Source: Brevundimonas subvibrioides (GTDB lineage: Bacteria; Pseudomonadota; Alphaproteobacteria; Caulobacterales; Caulobacteraceae). From it: a stretch of 64,000 nucleotides of DNA. Made by a program: the position numbers and the translations under genes. The stretch is from the NCBI RefSeq assembly GCF_002280785.1, contig NZ_NCEQ01000005.1:1-64000 (forward strand), written 5' to 3'. How positions within the stretch are numbered: the stretch's first letter is position 1; each line of letters begins with the position of its first letter. The notes beneath the pieces were generated by a model. The model saw only the letters and a list, made by a program, of their open reading frames with translations, had not been told where the DNA came from and made no database searches. Shown here piece after piece: positions 1 through 7,519 of the stretch.

Positions 1-837
1 CTCGAGCACGTCGTGGCGATGGAAGAAGTCTCCCGCGCCTCCGCCTCGATCGGCCTCAGCTACGGGGCCCACTCCAACCTCTGCGTCAACCAGATCCGCC
101 GCTGGGGCACCGACGCGCAGAAGCGCAGGTACCTGCCGAAGCTGATCAGCGGCGAACACGTCGGCTCCCTGGCCATGTCCGAGGCCGGATCGGGCTCCGA
201 CGTCATGTCGATGCGCACCCAGGCCCGCAAGGACGGCGATCGCTACGTCCTCAACGGCACCAAATTCTGGATCACCAATGCCCCCCACGCCGAGACCCTG
301 GTCGTGTACGCCCGCACCGGCGAGGGCAACGGCGGGGTCACCGCCTTCCTGATCGAGAAGGGCATGAAGGGCTTCAGCGTCTCGAAGAAGCTGGACAAGA
401 TGGGCATGCGCGGCTCGGACACCGCCGAACTGGTGTTCGAGGATTGCGAGGTGCCCGAAGAGAATGTCATGGGCCCCGTCGGCGGGGGCGCCGGGGTCCT
501 GATGAGCGGCCTCGACTACGAGCGGGCGGTGCTGGCGGCGGGTCCGCTGGGCATCATGCAGGCGGCGCTGGACGTCGTCCTGCCCTACGTCCGCGAGCGC
601 AGACAGTTCGGCAAGGCCATCGGCTCCTTCCAGCTGATGCAGGCCAAGGTCGCCGACATGTATGTCGCCCTGAACTCGGCCCGCACCTATGTCTACGCCG
701 TCGCCCGCGCCTGCGACGCCGGCAAGACCACCCGCTACGACGCCGCCGGCGCCATCCTGCTGGCCTCCGAGAACGCGGTGAAGGTCTCGCTGGAGGCCGT
801 CCAGGCCCTCGGCGGCGCAACCTTGGCAGGCCTATAG
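1..837 (+). CDS. Isovaleryl-CoA dehydrogenase, 5' end outside window and 3' end truncated (probably a broken gene)
   Basis: Flavin acyl-CoA dehydrogenase of leucine catabolism, oxidising isovaleryl-CoA to 3-methylcrotonyl-CoA with electrons passed to ETF. The frame is open from base 1, so the start lies upstream. Recognisable isovaleryl-CoA dehydrogenase segments are [11 protein letters not shown], the FAD/substrate loop [14 protein letters not shown], the WITNAP stretch and [14 protein letters not shown], which carries the catalytic Glu of this subfamily. The protein runs normally to EAVQALGG and then ends in an unrelated ATLAGL and a stop. The family continues for about 50 more residues, including the GAGTNEIRR segment that contacts FAD. 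The toxin-antitoxin genes start 7 bases after the stop, so insertion or deletion at about position 820 is the likely cause. Family identity is confident; loss of function is inferred. Confidence 0.85.
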   Translation, partial: LEHVVAMEEVSRASASIGLSYGAHSNLCVNQIRRWGTDAQKRRYLPKLISGEHVGSLAMSEAGSGSDVMSMRTQARKDGDRYVLNGTKFWITNAPHAETLVVYARTGEGNGGVTAFLIEKGMKGFSVSKKLDKMGMRGSDTAELVFEDCEVPEENVMGPVGGGAGVLMSGLDYERAVLAAGPLGIMQAALDVVLPYVRERRQFGKAIGSFQLMQAKVADMYVALNSARTYVYAVARACDAGKTTRYDAAGAILLASENAVKVSLEAVQALGGATLAGL

Positions 838-844
838 TTCGCAA

Positions 845-1333
845 GTGGCAAACCTCGACCAATATCTCTCACGCAGGCGCGGCAGTCAGGCCGAGCTTGC
901 AAAACGATTGGGGCTCGGCGCTGGAACGCTCAGTTCCATTCGCCACGGCCAGCGGCGACCGTCGAGTACATTGGCGAAGCGTATCGAAGACGCGACCAAC
1001 GGCGAGGTCTCGGCTGCGGCGCTTCTGGGCCTGTCAGAGACGGCCGTTGAGTTCGATCATCAGCTTGCGGCACACGATCTCGGTGACGGTCGATGGGCCG
1101 TCAATGTCGGTCCGGACGGATCTGCCGTCCTGACGCCGCAGATGGTTCACGCGCTGGGCTTCGCATCCGGCGATCAACTCGTTTTCGTGAAGACAGCGGG
1201 ATCGGTGAACGTAACATCCGCGTCCGACGCCCTCGCCCGTGCTCGCAAGATGTTCGCACAACGCGTACCTTCCGACATGGATGTGGTTGGAAAGTTTATC
1301 GCCGATCGGCGCGCCGAAGCCGCGCGTGAATAG
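845..1333 (+). CDS. Antitoxin with N-terminal HTH and C-terminal AbrB-like domain (VapB-type)
   Basis: A 162-residue protein immediately upstream of a PIN toxin, so it is probably the cognate antitoxin and operon autorepressor. Residues 1-60 look like a Cro/YdaS-type helix-turn-helix (SQAELAKRLGLGAGTLSSIR). Residues about 80-125 resemble a swapped-hairpin AbrB/MazE fold (WAVNVGPDGSAVLTPQMV, then a hydrophobic GDQLVFV strand). The last 35 residues are charged, as expected for the toxin-binding tail. The start is GTG; no strong Shine-Dalgarno is visible, so the exact start is uncertain. The stop overlaps the toxin start by 8 bases, a typical coupling. Two DNA-binding folds in one antitoxin is unusual, since VapB proteins are usually about 75-90 residues with only one. 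Confidence 0.7.
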   Translation: MANLDQYLSRRRGSQAELAKRLGLGAGTLSSIRHGQRRPSSTLAKRIEDATNGEVSAAALLGLSETAVEFDHQLAAHDLGDGRWAVNVGPDGSAVLTPQMVHALGFASGDQLVFVKTAGSVNVTSASDALARARKMFAQRVPSDMDVVGKFIADRRAEAARE

Positions 1334-1709
1334 GGCGGTCATCGACGCCTCGGTTGTGCTGGCGGCACTGAAGGGCGAACCGGGCGGTGAGCGGTTGGCG
1401 GACATGCGCGCCGGTCGGCTGATCAGCTCGGTCAATCTGACGGAAGTGGTAACCCGGTTGCTCGACCTTGAGTTTTCCGACCGGCAGGCCCTCTCGATGG
1501 TCGAGGCGCTCGGGCTGACCGTAGTCCCATTCGACGCACAGACGGCTGTCCGGGCCGGACTGTTGCGGGAAAGGACAAGGACCGCAGGTCTGTCGCTGGG
1601 AGATCGCGCCTGTCTGGCTCTGGCCGCCACCTTGTCACTGCCCGTTCTTACGGCCGATCGAAACTGGGACCGGGTGTCGGCGGACGTCGAGGTCCACCAG
1701 ATCCGCTAG
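1326..1709 (+). CDS. vapC: VapC-family PIN-domain ribonuclease toxin
   Basis: A 127-residue PIN-domain protein, the usual toxin size. The four acidic residues that bind the metal in this family are visible: Asp in AVIDASVVLA at the N-terminus, Glu in SVNLTEVV, Asp in LSLGDRACLALA and Asp in VLTADRNWD. The GTG start at 1326 is chosen because it overlaps the antitoxin stop and places the first beta strand at residue 4; the longer open frame back to 1239 would only add antisense-like sequence. Known VapC toxins cut tRNA or rRNA; the target here cannot be read from sequence. The following 160 bases to the next gene show no recognisable remnant of the missing dehydrogenase end. Confidence 0.85.
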   Translation: MNRAVIDASVVLAALKGEPGGERLADMRAGRLISSVNLTEVVTRLLDLEFSDRQALSMVEALGLTVVPFDAQTAVRAGLLRERTRTAGLSLGDRACLALAATLSLPVLTADRNWDRVSADVEVHQIR

Positions 1710-1870
1710 GCGGCTGGCTCCCTTGCTGGCTTCGACTTCCTTCCAGGGAAGAAGGCGCCTCATCCCGGCCAGATCCGCAGCCCGGCAAACGGCCGCCGGC
1801 GCCGCCCTGTCGGCCAGGCGCCGCGATTGATCCGCTCGAAACCGTCGCCTTCGGGCTCTAAGGTCGCCTC

Positions 1871-2506
1871 ATGAGCCTGACGGAGACCTCGACCGGCCGC
1901 CCCCGCCGCTTCTCCGATACGCTGGAGCGGATGGGTGCGCACGGCGGCGAGAGGCTGCATCTCGGCGAGATCGTCGAGGCGTTCGGCGAACGGGCCTTCG
2001 GCGCCGTCATGCTGCTGTTCGCCATCGTCAACATGCTGCCCTGGCCGCCCGGCGGCACGACCCTGACCAGTGCGCCCCTGCTGTTCCTGTCCGCAGAACT
2101 GGCCTCGGGCCGGGACAGCCTGTGGCTGCCCCGATGGCTCGGCCGGGCTTCGGTCAAGCGGGACAGGTTCCGCACCCTCAGCGGCCGGCTGATGAAGATC
2201 ATCCGTTTCTCGGAGGCCCTGTCGCGGCCGCGTCTGTATTTCCTGACCGGCCGTCTGGGTCAGGGCCTGATCGGCCTCGCCTGCCTGTGCCTGTCCGCCA
2301 TACTCGTCCTGCCCGTCTTCGGAGGAAACCTGATCCCGGCCGTGGCGATCGGCTTCTTCTCGCTCGGCATCATGCAGCGGGACGGCCTGGCGGTGCTGCT
2401 GGGCTGGATCATGACAGGCGTCACGGTGGCCGTCCTCATCCTCGCCTGGAACCTTGTCCTCGCGGGCTTCGCCGCCGGGTTCGATTGGTTCGGTCAGATC
2501 GTCTAG
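1871..2506 (+). CDS. ExoD-family integral membrane protein (first of two)
   Basis: A 211-residue protein of the ExoD family (exopolysaccharide synthesis, named from rhizobia), whose biochemical role is not established. The family signature is clear: HLGEIVEAFGERAFGAVMLL near residue 35, the PGGTT loop near residue 60, WLPRWL near residue 93, and the paired C-terminal membrane region with PVFGGNLIP and GIMQRDGL. About four hydrophobic segments are present. It lies 76 bases upstream of a second family member with the same architecture, so the pair is probably an old tandem duplication transcribed together. The start is ATG with an AAGG element 8 bases upstream. Confidence 0.85.
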   Translation: MSLTETSTGRPRRFSDTLERMGAHGGERLHLGEIVEAFGERAFGAVMLLFAIVNMLPWPPGGTTLTSAPLLFLSAELASGRDSLWLPRWLGRASVKRDRFRTLSGRLMKIIRFSEALSRPRLYFLTGRLGQGLIGLACLCLSAILVLPVFGGNLIPAVAIGFFSLGIMQRDGLAVLLGWIMTGVTVAVLILAWNLVLAGFAAGFDWFGQIV

Positions 2507-2582
2507 TTCTTTCGGAATGTTAAGTGGCGGTTCGTCGCCTGCGTGCATAGATCGTCATAACCCCTCGCCGAGCCCATCTCTG

Positions 2583-3242
2583 ATGCCCGACTACGATTTT
2601 CAGAGCGACCACCGGCCCTTCTCGCGGGTGCTCGACGACATCGGCGCCAAGGACGATCCGAAGCTGTATCTCGGCGAGCTGGTGAACGCCTTCGGCGAGC
2701 GGGGCTTCGGCGCCCTGATGGTCTTCTTCGGCCTGATCAACGCCATCGCCTCTCCCATCCCCGGCTCGACGACGATCCTGGGCGCGCCCATGCTGCTGAT
2801 CTGCCTGCAGCTGGTCATTCGCCGCGACCAGCTCTGGATGCCCCGATGGGCGCTGAAATCCAGCCTGCCACGCGAGAACTATCGCGCCACCATCGGCAAG
2901 GTGCGCAGGCCGCTCCAGTTCGTGGAGAGACTGTCCAAACCGAGGCTCGATTTCATGAGCAGCGAAATCGCCGAGGTCGTGATCGGCGTCATCACGACCT
3001 TGCTGACCCTCATCGTCATGCTCCCGATCTTCGGCGGCAACCTGTTCCCGTCCCTGTTCGTGGCCCTGTTCGGCTTCGGCCTGATGCAGCGTGACGGCGT
3101 CCTGATCGGCGTCGCCTGGCTGGGCGTCGCCGGCTTCTGCATCTTCGTCTGGGCCGCGTGGGAGCTGATCTCCCGCCTGTTCCTCGCCAGCGCCGGCTGG
3201 TTCGTGAGCCTCGGCGACGGGGTCCAGGGGCTCTTCTCCTAG
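2583..3242 (+). CDS. ExoD-family integral membrane protein (second of two)
   Basis: A 219-residue ExoD-family paralogue of the preceding gene. It shares the same ordered motifs: YLGELVNAFGERGFGALMV, the PGSTTILGAP loop, WMPRWAL, LPIFGGNLFPS and GFGLMQRDGV. The ATG at 2583 is preferred over the longer open frame from 2454, because the extension overlaps the upstream gene and has no family similarity. Divergence between the two copies is substantial (only the motif blocks are near-identical), so the duplication is not recent. Its function is unknown beyond a family link to exopolysaccharide production and survival. A convergent terminator from the opposite strand follows at 3331-3364. Confidence 0.85.
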   Translation: MPDYDFQSDHRPFSRVLDDIGAKDDPKLYLGELVNAFGERGFGALMVFFGLINAIASPIPGSTTILGAPMLLICLQLVIRRDQLWMPRWALKSSLPRENYRATIGKVRRPLQFVERLSKPRLDFMSSEIAEVVIGVITTLLTLIVMLPIFGGNLFPSLFVALFGFGLMQRDGVLIGVAWLGVAGFCIFVWAAWELISRLFLASAGWFVSLGDGVQGLFS

Positions 3243-3330
3243 CTCAGGCAGCGCGACAGAGCCTGTCCTCCGGCCGATCGAAGATCGGACCCCGGGGGCG
3301 CGTTGAGCCGTAGGGCGCAACCCACAGGCA

Positions 3331-3364
3331 AACAAAAAGGCCCGCCGGACGAATCCGGCGGGCC
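3331..3364 (-). terminator. Rho-independent terminator of the small gene at 3411-3476
   Basis: An 11-bp perfect GC stem (GGCCCGCCGGA with its complement) and a short loop occupy 3339-3364. On the minus strand this is followed by TTTTTGTTTG. The U-tract side shows that it serves leftward transcription; it may also act on the convergent ExoD transcript. A second small hairpin, GACCG with CGGTC, lies just upstream at about 3373-3390. Confidence 0.8.
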
Positions 3365-3410
3365 TCATTGTCTGACCGCGTTACGGTCGGACCTTAGCAG
3401 CCTGAAAGGA

Positions 3411-3476
3411 TCAGGCCCGGACCTCGCGAGAGGACCAAGCTTCGGTCACCGTACGGGTTTGGGACAATGAGATCAC
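3411..3476 (-). CDS. 21-residue small protein with perfect Shine-Dalgarno
   Basis: A short open frame starting GTG, beginning MISLSQTRTV and ending SSREVRA. Translation is supported by an AAAGGAGGTGATC ribosome site, complementary to the whole anti-Shine-Dalgarno end of 16S rRNA, 7 bases upstream of the GTG. A strong intrinsic terminator lies 46 bases after the stop, so the unit appears to be a self-contained transcript of roughly 200 bases. The peptide is polar, with one Trp and no membrane segment, so it does not resemble a toxin of the small hydrophobic type. It is not an obvious amino-acid leader, since no residue is strongly repeated and no biosynthetic gene lies downstream on this strand. 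I do not recognise a family. Function unknown. Confidence 0.55.
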   Translation of the reverse strand: MISLSQTRTVTEAWSSREVRA

Positions 3477-3483
3477 TTGATCA

Positions 3484-3491
3484 CCTCCTTT
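3484..3491 (-). promoter_or_regulatory. Perfect Shine-Dalgarno (AAAGGAGG) for the 21-residue gene
   Basis: On the minus strand the site reads AAAGGAGGTGATC, matching the full anti-Shine-Dalgarno complement. It is placed 7 bases before the GTG at 3476. It fixes the start and strand of the small gene. Confidence 0.65.
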
Positions 3492-3644
3492 CGACTGTTG
3501 AACAGGGAGGTTGAAGGTAGGGGTGGTTCGGCGCTTTCGCAAAGCCCCCCTCCGCATTTCGTGATCGCCACGCTCAAGCAGCGAGCGATGACCCAACCTA
3601 CGCTCAATCAGCGAGTCTCCGCGAGCCGGGCGATAGCGCCCCGG

Positions 3645-3677
3645 AAAGCAAAACGCCGGGGAGCGAACTCCCCGGCG
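3645..3677 (-). terminator. Rho-independent terminator of the flagellin gene
   Basis: A 9-bp perfect stem (CGCCGGGGA with TCCCCGGCG) at 3654-3677 is followed on the minus strand by TTTTGCTTT. It lies 14 bases after the flagellin stop codon. Confidence 0.85.
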
Positions 3678-3691
3678 TCCTGTACGCTTAC

Positions 3692-4522
3692 TCAGCTTCT
3701 GAACAGCGACATCAGGATTTGAGGTGACTGGTTGGCGATGCCCAGCGCCTGGACCCCGAGCTGCTGCTTCGTCTGCAGCGACTGGAGCTTGGCGCTTTCC
3801 TTCGCCAGGTCGGCATCCACCAGATTGCCCACCCCGGATTCCAGTGCGTCCGTCAGTTTCCCGACGAAGGTGCGGTGGGTCTCCAGAGCCTTTGACTTGG
3901 TGCCCAGACGCGCGAGCGCGGAGGACACGTTGTCGATCGAGGCGTTCACCAGACCCAGAGCCGTGGTGGCCAGGGTCGCGGTGCCGATGGTCGTGGTCGT
4001 CGCAACGGTGACGTTCGTCGAACCCAGCGACAGCACCTCGGGGGAGACCGTCATCGAGCCCGTGCCCGCCGCATTGGCCAGAGCCTGGAAGCCGGTCGCG
4101 CCGGTCTTCAAAAGGTTGATCCCGTTGAAGTCGGCGTTTCCGGCAACCGTGTTGATCTGGTCGCGGATGGACTTGAAGTCCTCGTTCAGCGCCTTCCTTG
4201 ATGCCGTCGTCAGCGACTTGTCGGTCGCCGCCAGTGCCTTCTCCTTCAGTTGCAGCAAGAGATCCGAGATGCTCTCGCCGGCCGCCAGTCCCACGTCCAC
4301 CGACGATATGCCGCGGTCGAGCGAGGATTTCACCGCCCCCAGGGCGCCGATGTCGGCCCGTTGACCCTGGGCGATCGCCCAGATGGCCCCGTTGTCCTTG
4401 GCGCTGGAGACCTTTTTCCCGGTGTTGATCCGGGTCTGGGTCATCGCCAGATCGGCGTTGGTGGCGTTGAGGTTCTGCAGCGCGACGAGCGCGCCAAGGT
4501 TCGTATTGACCGAGTTGGCCAT
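3692..4522 (-). CDS. Flagellin
   Basis: A 276-residue flagellin of the short Caulobacter type, lacking the D2/D3 surface domains. The N-terminal D0/D1 helices begin MANSVNTNLGALVALQNL and contain TQTRINTGKKVSSAKDNGA. The C-terminal D1/D0 helices end QALGIANQSPQILMSLFRS, the usual flagellin end. The central 60 residues are rich in Thr, Ala and Ser, candidate O-glycosylation sites for the nearby FlmG-like enzyme. The ATG has a GGAAGGA element upstream and a 5' leader of about 64 bases from a sigma-54 promoter. FlbT, encoded just upstream, is known in Caulobacter to act on flagellin mRNA, and a leader of this size fits that role. A single-gene transcript is indicated by the terminator directly after the stop. 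Confidence 0.95.
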   Translation of the reverse strand: MANSVNTNLGALVALQNLNATNADLAMTQTRINTGKKVSSAKDNGAIWAIAQGQRADIGALGAVKSSLDRGISSVDVGLAAGESISDLLLQLKEKALAATDKSLTTASRKALNEDFKSIRDQINTVAGNADFNGINLLKTGATGFQALANAAGTGSMTVSPEVLSLGSTNVTVATTTTIGTATLATTALGLVNASIDNVSSALARLGTKSKALETHRTFVGKLTDALESGVGNLVDADLAKESAKLQSLQTKQQLGVQALGIANQSPQILMSLFRS

Positions 4523-4597
4523 GGTAGAGTCCTTCCATTCTGGTCGGGGGAGCGGCCTTCTGGCCGTTGAACCGGTTCTGGTCCTGCGCGCGGTCTC

Positions 4598-4613
4598 GCA
4601 AGGACCGCGCCGG
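4598..4613 (-). promoter_or_regulatory. Sigma-54 promoter of the flagellin gene
   Basis: The minus strand reads CCGGCGCGGTCCTTGC. This has GG at -24 (4611-4610), exactly ten intervening bases, then GC at -12 (4599-4598), with the TTGC core intact. The match to TGGCACG-N4-TTGC is good. The predicted start is near 4586. Late flagellar genes of Caulobacter use sigma-54 with FlbD, which supports this reading. Confidence 0.75.
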
Positions 4614-4714
4614 TCCGATCAGATTGAAAGGATTGGGAAAGTTTCGCGGCGGTCGCGGCGCCCGGCAATTTCCCTCCGGTCAGCGCCCGACTTTGCCGAC
4701 CCGAACGGGTCCTG

Positions 4715-4848
4715 GAGCATGATCGTTTCTGGTGGACCCGCTTCGCGGGTCCGACATCAAGCGTGAATCCTGCTCTCGCCAGGATCTGGAGCCTGATTCA
4801 CGGCATCAGCGGGATCGCGAAGCGATTCCACCTTCGCCGATCAGGCTC
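4715..4848. repeat. Intergenic cluster of palindromic elements
   Basis: The stretch between the flagellin promoter and flaF contains several hairpins: GGACCCGC/GCGGGTCC at 4734-4752, ATCCTG/CAGGAT near 4767-4785, ATCGC/GCGAT near 4813, and an enclosing GAGCCTGAT/ATCAGGCTC pair at 4789-4797 and 4840-4848. The last arm reaches the flaF stop codon. This looks like an interspersed palindromic repeat of the kind common in alphaproteobacterial intergenic DNA. Copy number elsewhere cannot be judged from this window. Confidence 0.5.
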
Positions 4849-5210
4849 TAGGGCGCGGGCGTAGCCTGCGGGGCCAGGCCCTGCATGATCGAACGGTTGA
4901 TGTCGATCAGGGGCTCGAAATCCTCTTCGCCGCGCATGACGGCAGAGGAATGGCGGCCGACGAACAGGCTGATCGAGATGATCTGGGCCTTCAGCGGATT
5001 GTTCAGCTGGTTGTCGGAATCGGAGCAGTCGGTGGCCAGAACCGACCAGAGGCGACGGTTCCAGTCGAGGGCGTCGATGCGGGTCTTCACGTCGCTCGTG
5101 TCGACGGTCGCGGCGTGCATCAGCGCGCGCGTGACCTGTCCGAACAGGCGGTATTCCATCTCGCGCGGCGTCTCGGTACGCGTCGACGCCTGGGCATAGG
5201 CCTTCAACAT
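4848..5210 (-). CDS. flaF: Flagellar biosynthesis regulator FlaF
   Basis: A 120-residue FlaF protein, which promotes flagellin translation or secretion in Caulobacter and opposes FlbT. Typical features are the N-terminal AYAQAS segment, [14 protein letters not shown], the [15 protein letters not shown] core and [11 protein letters not shown]. Its ATG shares one base with the flbT stop (TGATG), so the two are translationally coupled. The gene order flbT-flaF followed by flagellin on the same strand is conserved in the Caulobacterales. The C-terminal QATPAP tail is variable in the family. The identification rests on sequence pattern and context and is confident. Confidence 0.92.
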   Translation of the reverse strand: MLKAYAQASTRTETPREMEYRLFGQVTRALMHAATVDTSDVKTRIDALDWNRRLWSVLATDCSDSDNQLNNPLKAQIISISLFVGRHSSAVMRGEEDFEPLIDINRSIMQGLAPQATPAP

Positions 5211-5593
5211 CAGGTCAGGCTCTCCTCGTAGTCGACGATCTTCCGCGCGCTCATCAGGGCCTTGTAGTATTCGCGCGCCATTACGTGCTTCGACGCCGCG
5301 ACGCAGTAGACCATCACGGCCGGGTTGCGGGTGGCGCTCATGAACTCGGTCAGGCGGGTGACGAACTCGTCGTAGACCTTGGGCGCGGAGCTTTCGTCCA
5401 GGTACATCATCATGACCGGGAAATAGATGCGCCTGGCGGGCGTGGTGACGTCCTCCAGCTGCATGATGTCCTTCTCGCGCAGGACGGAGGCCTTGTTCTG
5501 AAGAATCAGCACGCCGCGTCGGTCGCCGTTCTGCACGACGGCGCCGTTCAGGACGAATTTCTCCCCCGGCTTCAAGGAAAGTTTCAACGGCAT
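5210..5593 (-). CDS. flbT: Flagellin mRNA regulator FlbT
   Basis: A 127-residue FlbT, the post-transcriptional repressor that binds the 5' leader of flagellin mRNA in Caulobacter. The family pattern is clear: [19 protein letters not shown] at the start, then [16 protein letters not shown] and [11 protein letters not shown], and a C-terminal helical region with [18 protein letters not shown]. The ATG at 5593 is preferred because the family begins [11 protein letters not shown] and an AGGAGGG element sits upstream; the longer open frame to 6037 is antisense to the glycosyltransferase gene. It is divergent from flmG, with about 140 bases between the two starts. Confidence 0.95.
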   Translation of the reverse strand: MPLKLSLKPGEKFVLNGAVVQNGDRRGVLILQNKASVLREKDIMQLEDVTTPARRIYFPVMMMYLDESSAPKVYDEFVTRLTEFMSATRNPAVMVYCVAASKHVMAREYYKALMSARKIVDYEESLT

Positions 5594-5731
5594 CGGAGCC
5601 CTCCTGCGTCCGCTTGATTCCGACATAGCCGGGCGGTGACTGACGCAGGCTAAACAGCCGTAGTTAACCATGTGTTCTAGAGCGCGGCCGTATTGCCCCT
5701 TATCAGCCTTTCTCCTGCGCCGAGACCTGCC

Positions 5732-7519
5732 ATGCCCGTCGTCGATCCCTCGCCCTCCGAACTGGCCCTGGGTCATATGCCGATGGCCCAGGGGTCGGCC
5801 GGCGACGCCGCCTCCCCCGCCGCGATCCGGCGCCTGTCGCACGCGCTCGCCGACCGCAAGGGATCCAGCCTCAAGGCCCAGAAGAAGACGATCGACTCGC
5901 TGAAGGCGGCCATCGCCTCGATCCGGGTCGGCGACTATGACGCCGGCGCGCGCCGCTGCCTGGCGATCCTCCAGACGGATGAAAGGAACGGTCTGGCCTG
6001 GCACGTCCTGGCGATCTGCCGCGAGAAGTCCGGCCATCTTTCCGAGGCGCTGAACGCCTACGACGCGGCGCTACGCATCCTGCCCGAGGATGCGAACATC
6101 GCCCACGACCTGGCCCGCCTGGCCCAGCGTCTCGGCCACCTGGACATCGCCGAGAAGCTGCTGCGGAAATTCCTGCTGGTCGAACCCGGCCACATCGAGG
6201 GCACCAACAACCTGGCCTGCGTCCTGCGCGACCAGAAACGCTACCAGGAAGCGATCGACGCCTTGCGCGAGCTGATCCAGATCGAGCCGACCAATCCGAC
6301 CCTGTGGAACACGCTCGGTACGGTCCTCAGCGACCAGGGCCAGATGAAGGACTCCCTGACCTTCTTCGACGAGGCGCTGCGGATCGACCCGGCCTTCGCC
6401 AAGGCCCGCTACAACCGCGCCAACGTCCTCCAGCCACTGGGCCGGCCTGCAGAGGCTCTGGACGATCTGGATGAAGCCCTGAAGGGCGCCGAGACCCCCT
6501 ACGAGCACGCCATGATGCGGATGGCGCGGGCCATGACCCTGATGGGCCTGGGACGCCTCAAGGAGGGCTTCGACGCCTACGAAGTCAGGCTGGACCCGGA
6601 AATGCCCGAGGCGATGCACGTCGTGGCGGATGCTTCACGGTGGGATCCGGAGACCCAGGACATTCGCGGCAAGCGGCTGCTGGTCGTTGGCGAACAGGGC
6701 ATCGCCGACGAGATGGTGTTCGGGACCTGCCTGCCCGACGTGATCGACGCGGTCGGCCCGGAGGGCAAGGTCTTCATCGCCGTCGAACCCCGCCTGGTCG
6801 ATCTCTACCAGCGCTCCTTCCCGACCGCCGTGGTCGGCGGGCACCGGGCGGTGCGGATCGAGGGCCGCCTGACCCGCTACTGTCCCTTCATGGAGGAGGT
6901 CGCGGAGACTGACGGCAAGGCCGACTGCTGGACACCGATGGCCAGCCTCAGCGCCGTCTATCGCCAGAGCCTGGCCGCCTTCCCTGACCGCGACGGCTAT
7001 CTGACGCCCGACCCCGCGCGGGTTGCCCACTGGAAGAGCGAACTGGAAGCGCTTGGCCCGGGCCTGAAGATCGGCCTGCACTGGAAGAGCCTGGTGCTGA
7101 CCGGCGTGCGCGCCCGCTACTTCTCCAGCTTCGAGCGCTGGGAGCCGGTCCTGACGGCGCCCGGCTGCGTCATGGTCAACCTGCAGTGCGGAGACGTGAC
7201 CGAAGACCTCGCCGCTGCCGAAGCCGCCGGGGTGAAGATCTGGACCCCGCCGATCAATCTGAAGGATGACCTGGACGACCTTGCCGCCCTGTCCAACGCG
7301 CTGGACCTCGTCATCGGTCCCGGCATCGCCGGCACCAACCTGGCGGCGGCGACCGGAGCGCGGACCTGGCTGATCCACGCTGCGGACGACTGGCACCTGC
7401 TGAACACCGACCGCTACCCCTTCTATCCGCGCGTCCGCACCTTCGCGACCGGCGGCTTCGATGGCTGGCCCAGGGCGATCGCTGAGGTCAGGGCGGCGCT
7501 GGAGGCGGAGGTAGAATAG
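5732..7519 (+). CDS. flmG: FlmG-like flagellin glycosyltransferase (TPR plus glycosyltransferase)
   Basis: A 595-residue protein, close to the length of Caulobacter FlmG, which adds pseudaminic acid to flagellins. Residues about 65-290 form tandem TPR helices, for example SEALNAYDAALRILPEDAN, RYQEAIDALRELIQIEPTNP and DSLTFFDEALRIDPAFAKAR, a scaffold that in FlmG binds flagellin. Residues about 330-590 resemble a GT-B glycosyltransferase C-terminal domain, with KIGLHWKSL, VNLQCGD and VIGPGIAGTNLAAATGARTW. The ATG at 5732 is chosen over a TTG at 5693. Adjacency to flbT, flaF and flagellin supports this role over the many generic TPR proteins. The nucleotide sugar donor cannot be read from the sequence, and no sugar-synthesis genes are in the window. 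Confidence 0.8.
   Translation: MPVVDPSPSELALGHMPMAQGSAGDAASPAAIRRLSHALADRKGSSLKAQKKTIDSLKAAIASIRVGDYDAGARRCLAILQTDERNGLAWHVLAICREKSGHLSEALNAYDAALRILPEDANIAHDLARLAQRLGHLDIAEKLLRKFLLVEPGHIEGTNNLACVLRDQKRYQEAIDALRELIQIEPTNPTLWNTLGTVLSDQGQMKDSLTFFDEALRIDPAFAKARYNRANVLQPLGRPAEALDDLDEALKGAETPYEHAMMRMARAMTLMGLGRLKEGFDAYEVRLDPEMPEAMHVVADASRWDPETQDIRGKRLLVVGEQGIADEMVFGTCLPDVIDAVGPEGKVFIAVEPRLVDLYQRSFPTAVVGGHRAVRIEGRLTRYCPFMEEVAETDGKADCWTPMASLSAVYRQSLAAFPDRDGYLTPDPARVAHWKSELEALGPGLKIGLHWKSLVLTGVRARYFSSFERWEPVLTAPGCVMVNLQCGDVTEDLAAAEAAGVKIWTPPINLKDDLDDLAALSNALDLVIGPGIAGTNLAAATGARTWLIHAADDWHLLNTDRYPFYPRVRTFATGGFDGWPRAIAEVRAALEAEVE

Noticed and set aside
3471..3495. GATCACCTCCTTTC on the plus strand resembles the 3' end of 16S rRNA
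   Set aside because: No rRNA sequence precedes it. It is the complement of a Shine-Dalgarno on the minus strand that serves the small gene at 3411-3476.
5594..5731. Second sigma-54 promoter in the flbT-flmG divergent region
   Set aside because: A TTGCCC-like stretch is present near 5693, but no GG lies at the required ten-base distance on either strand.
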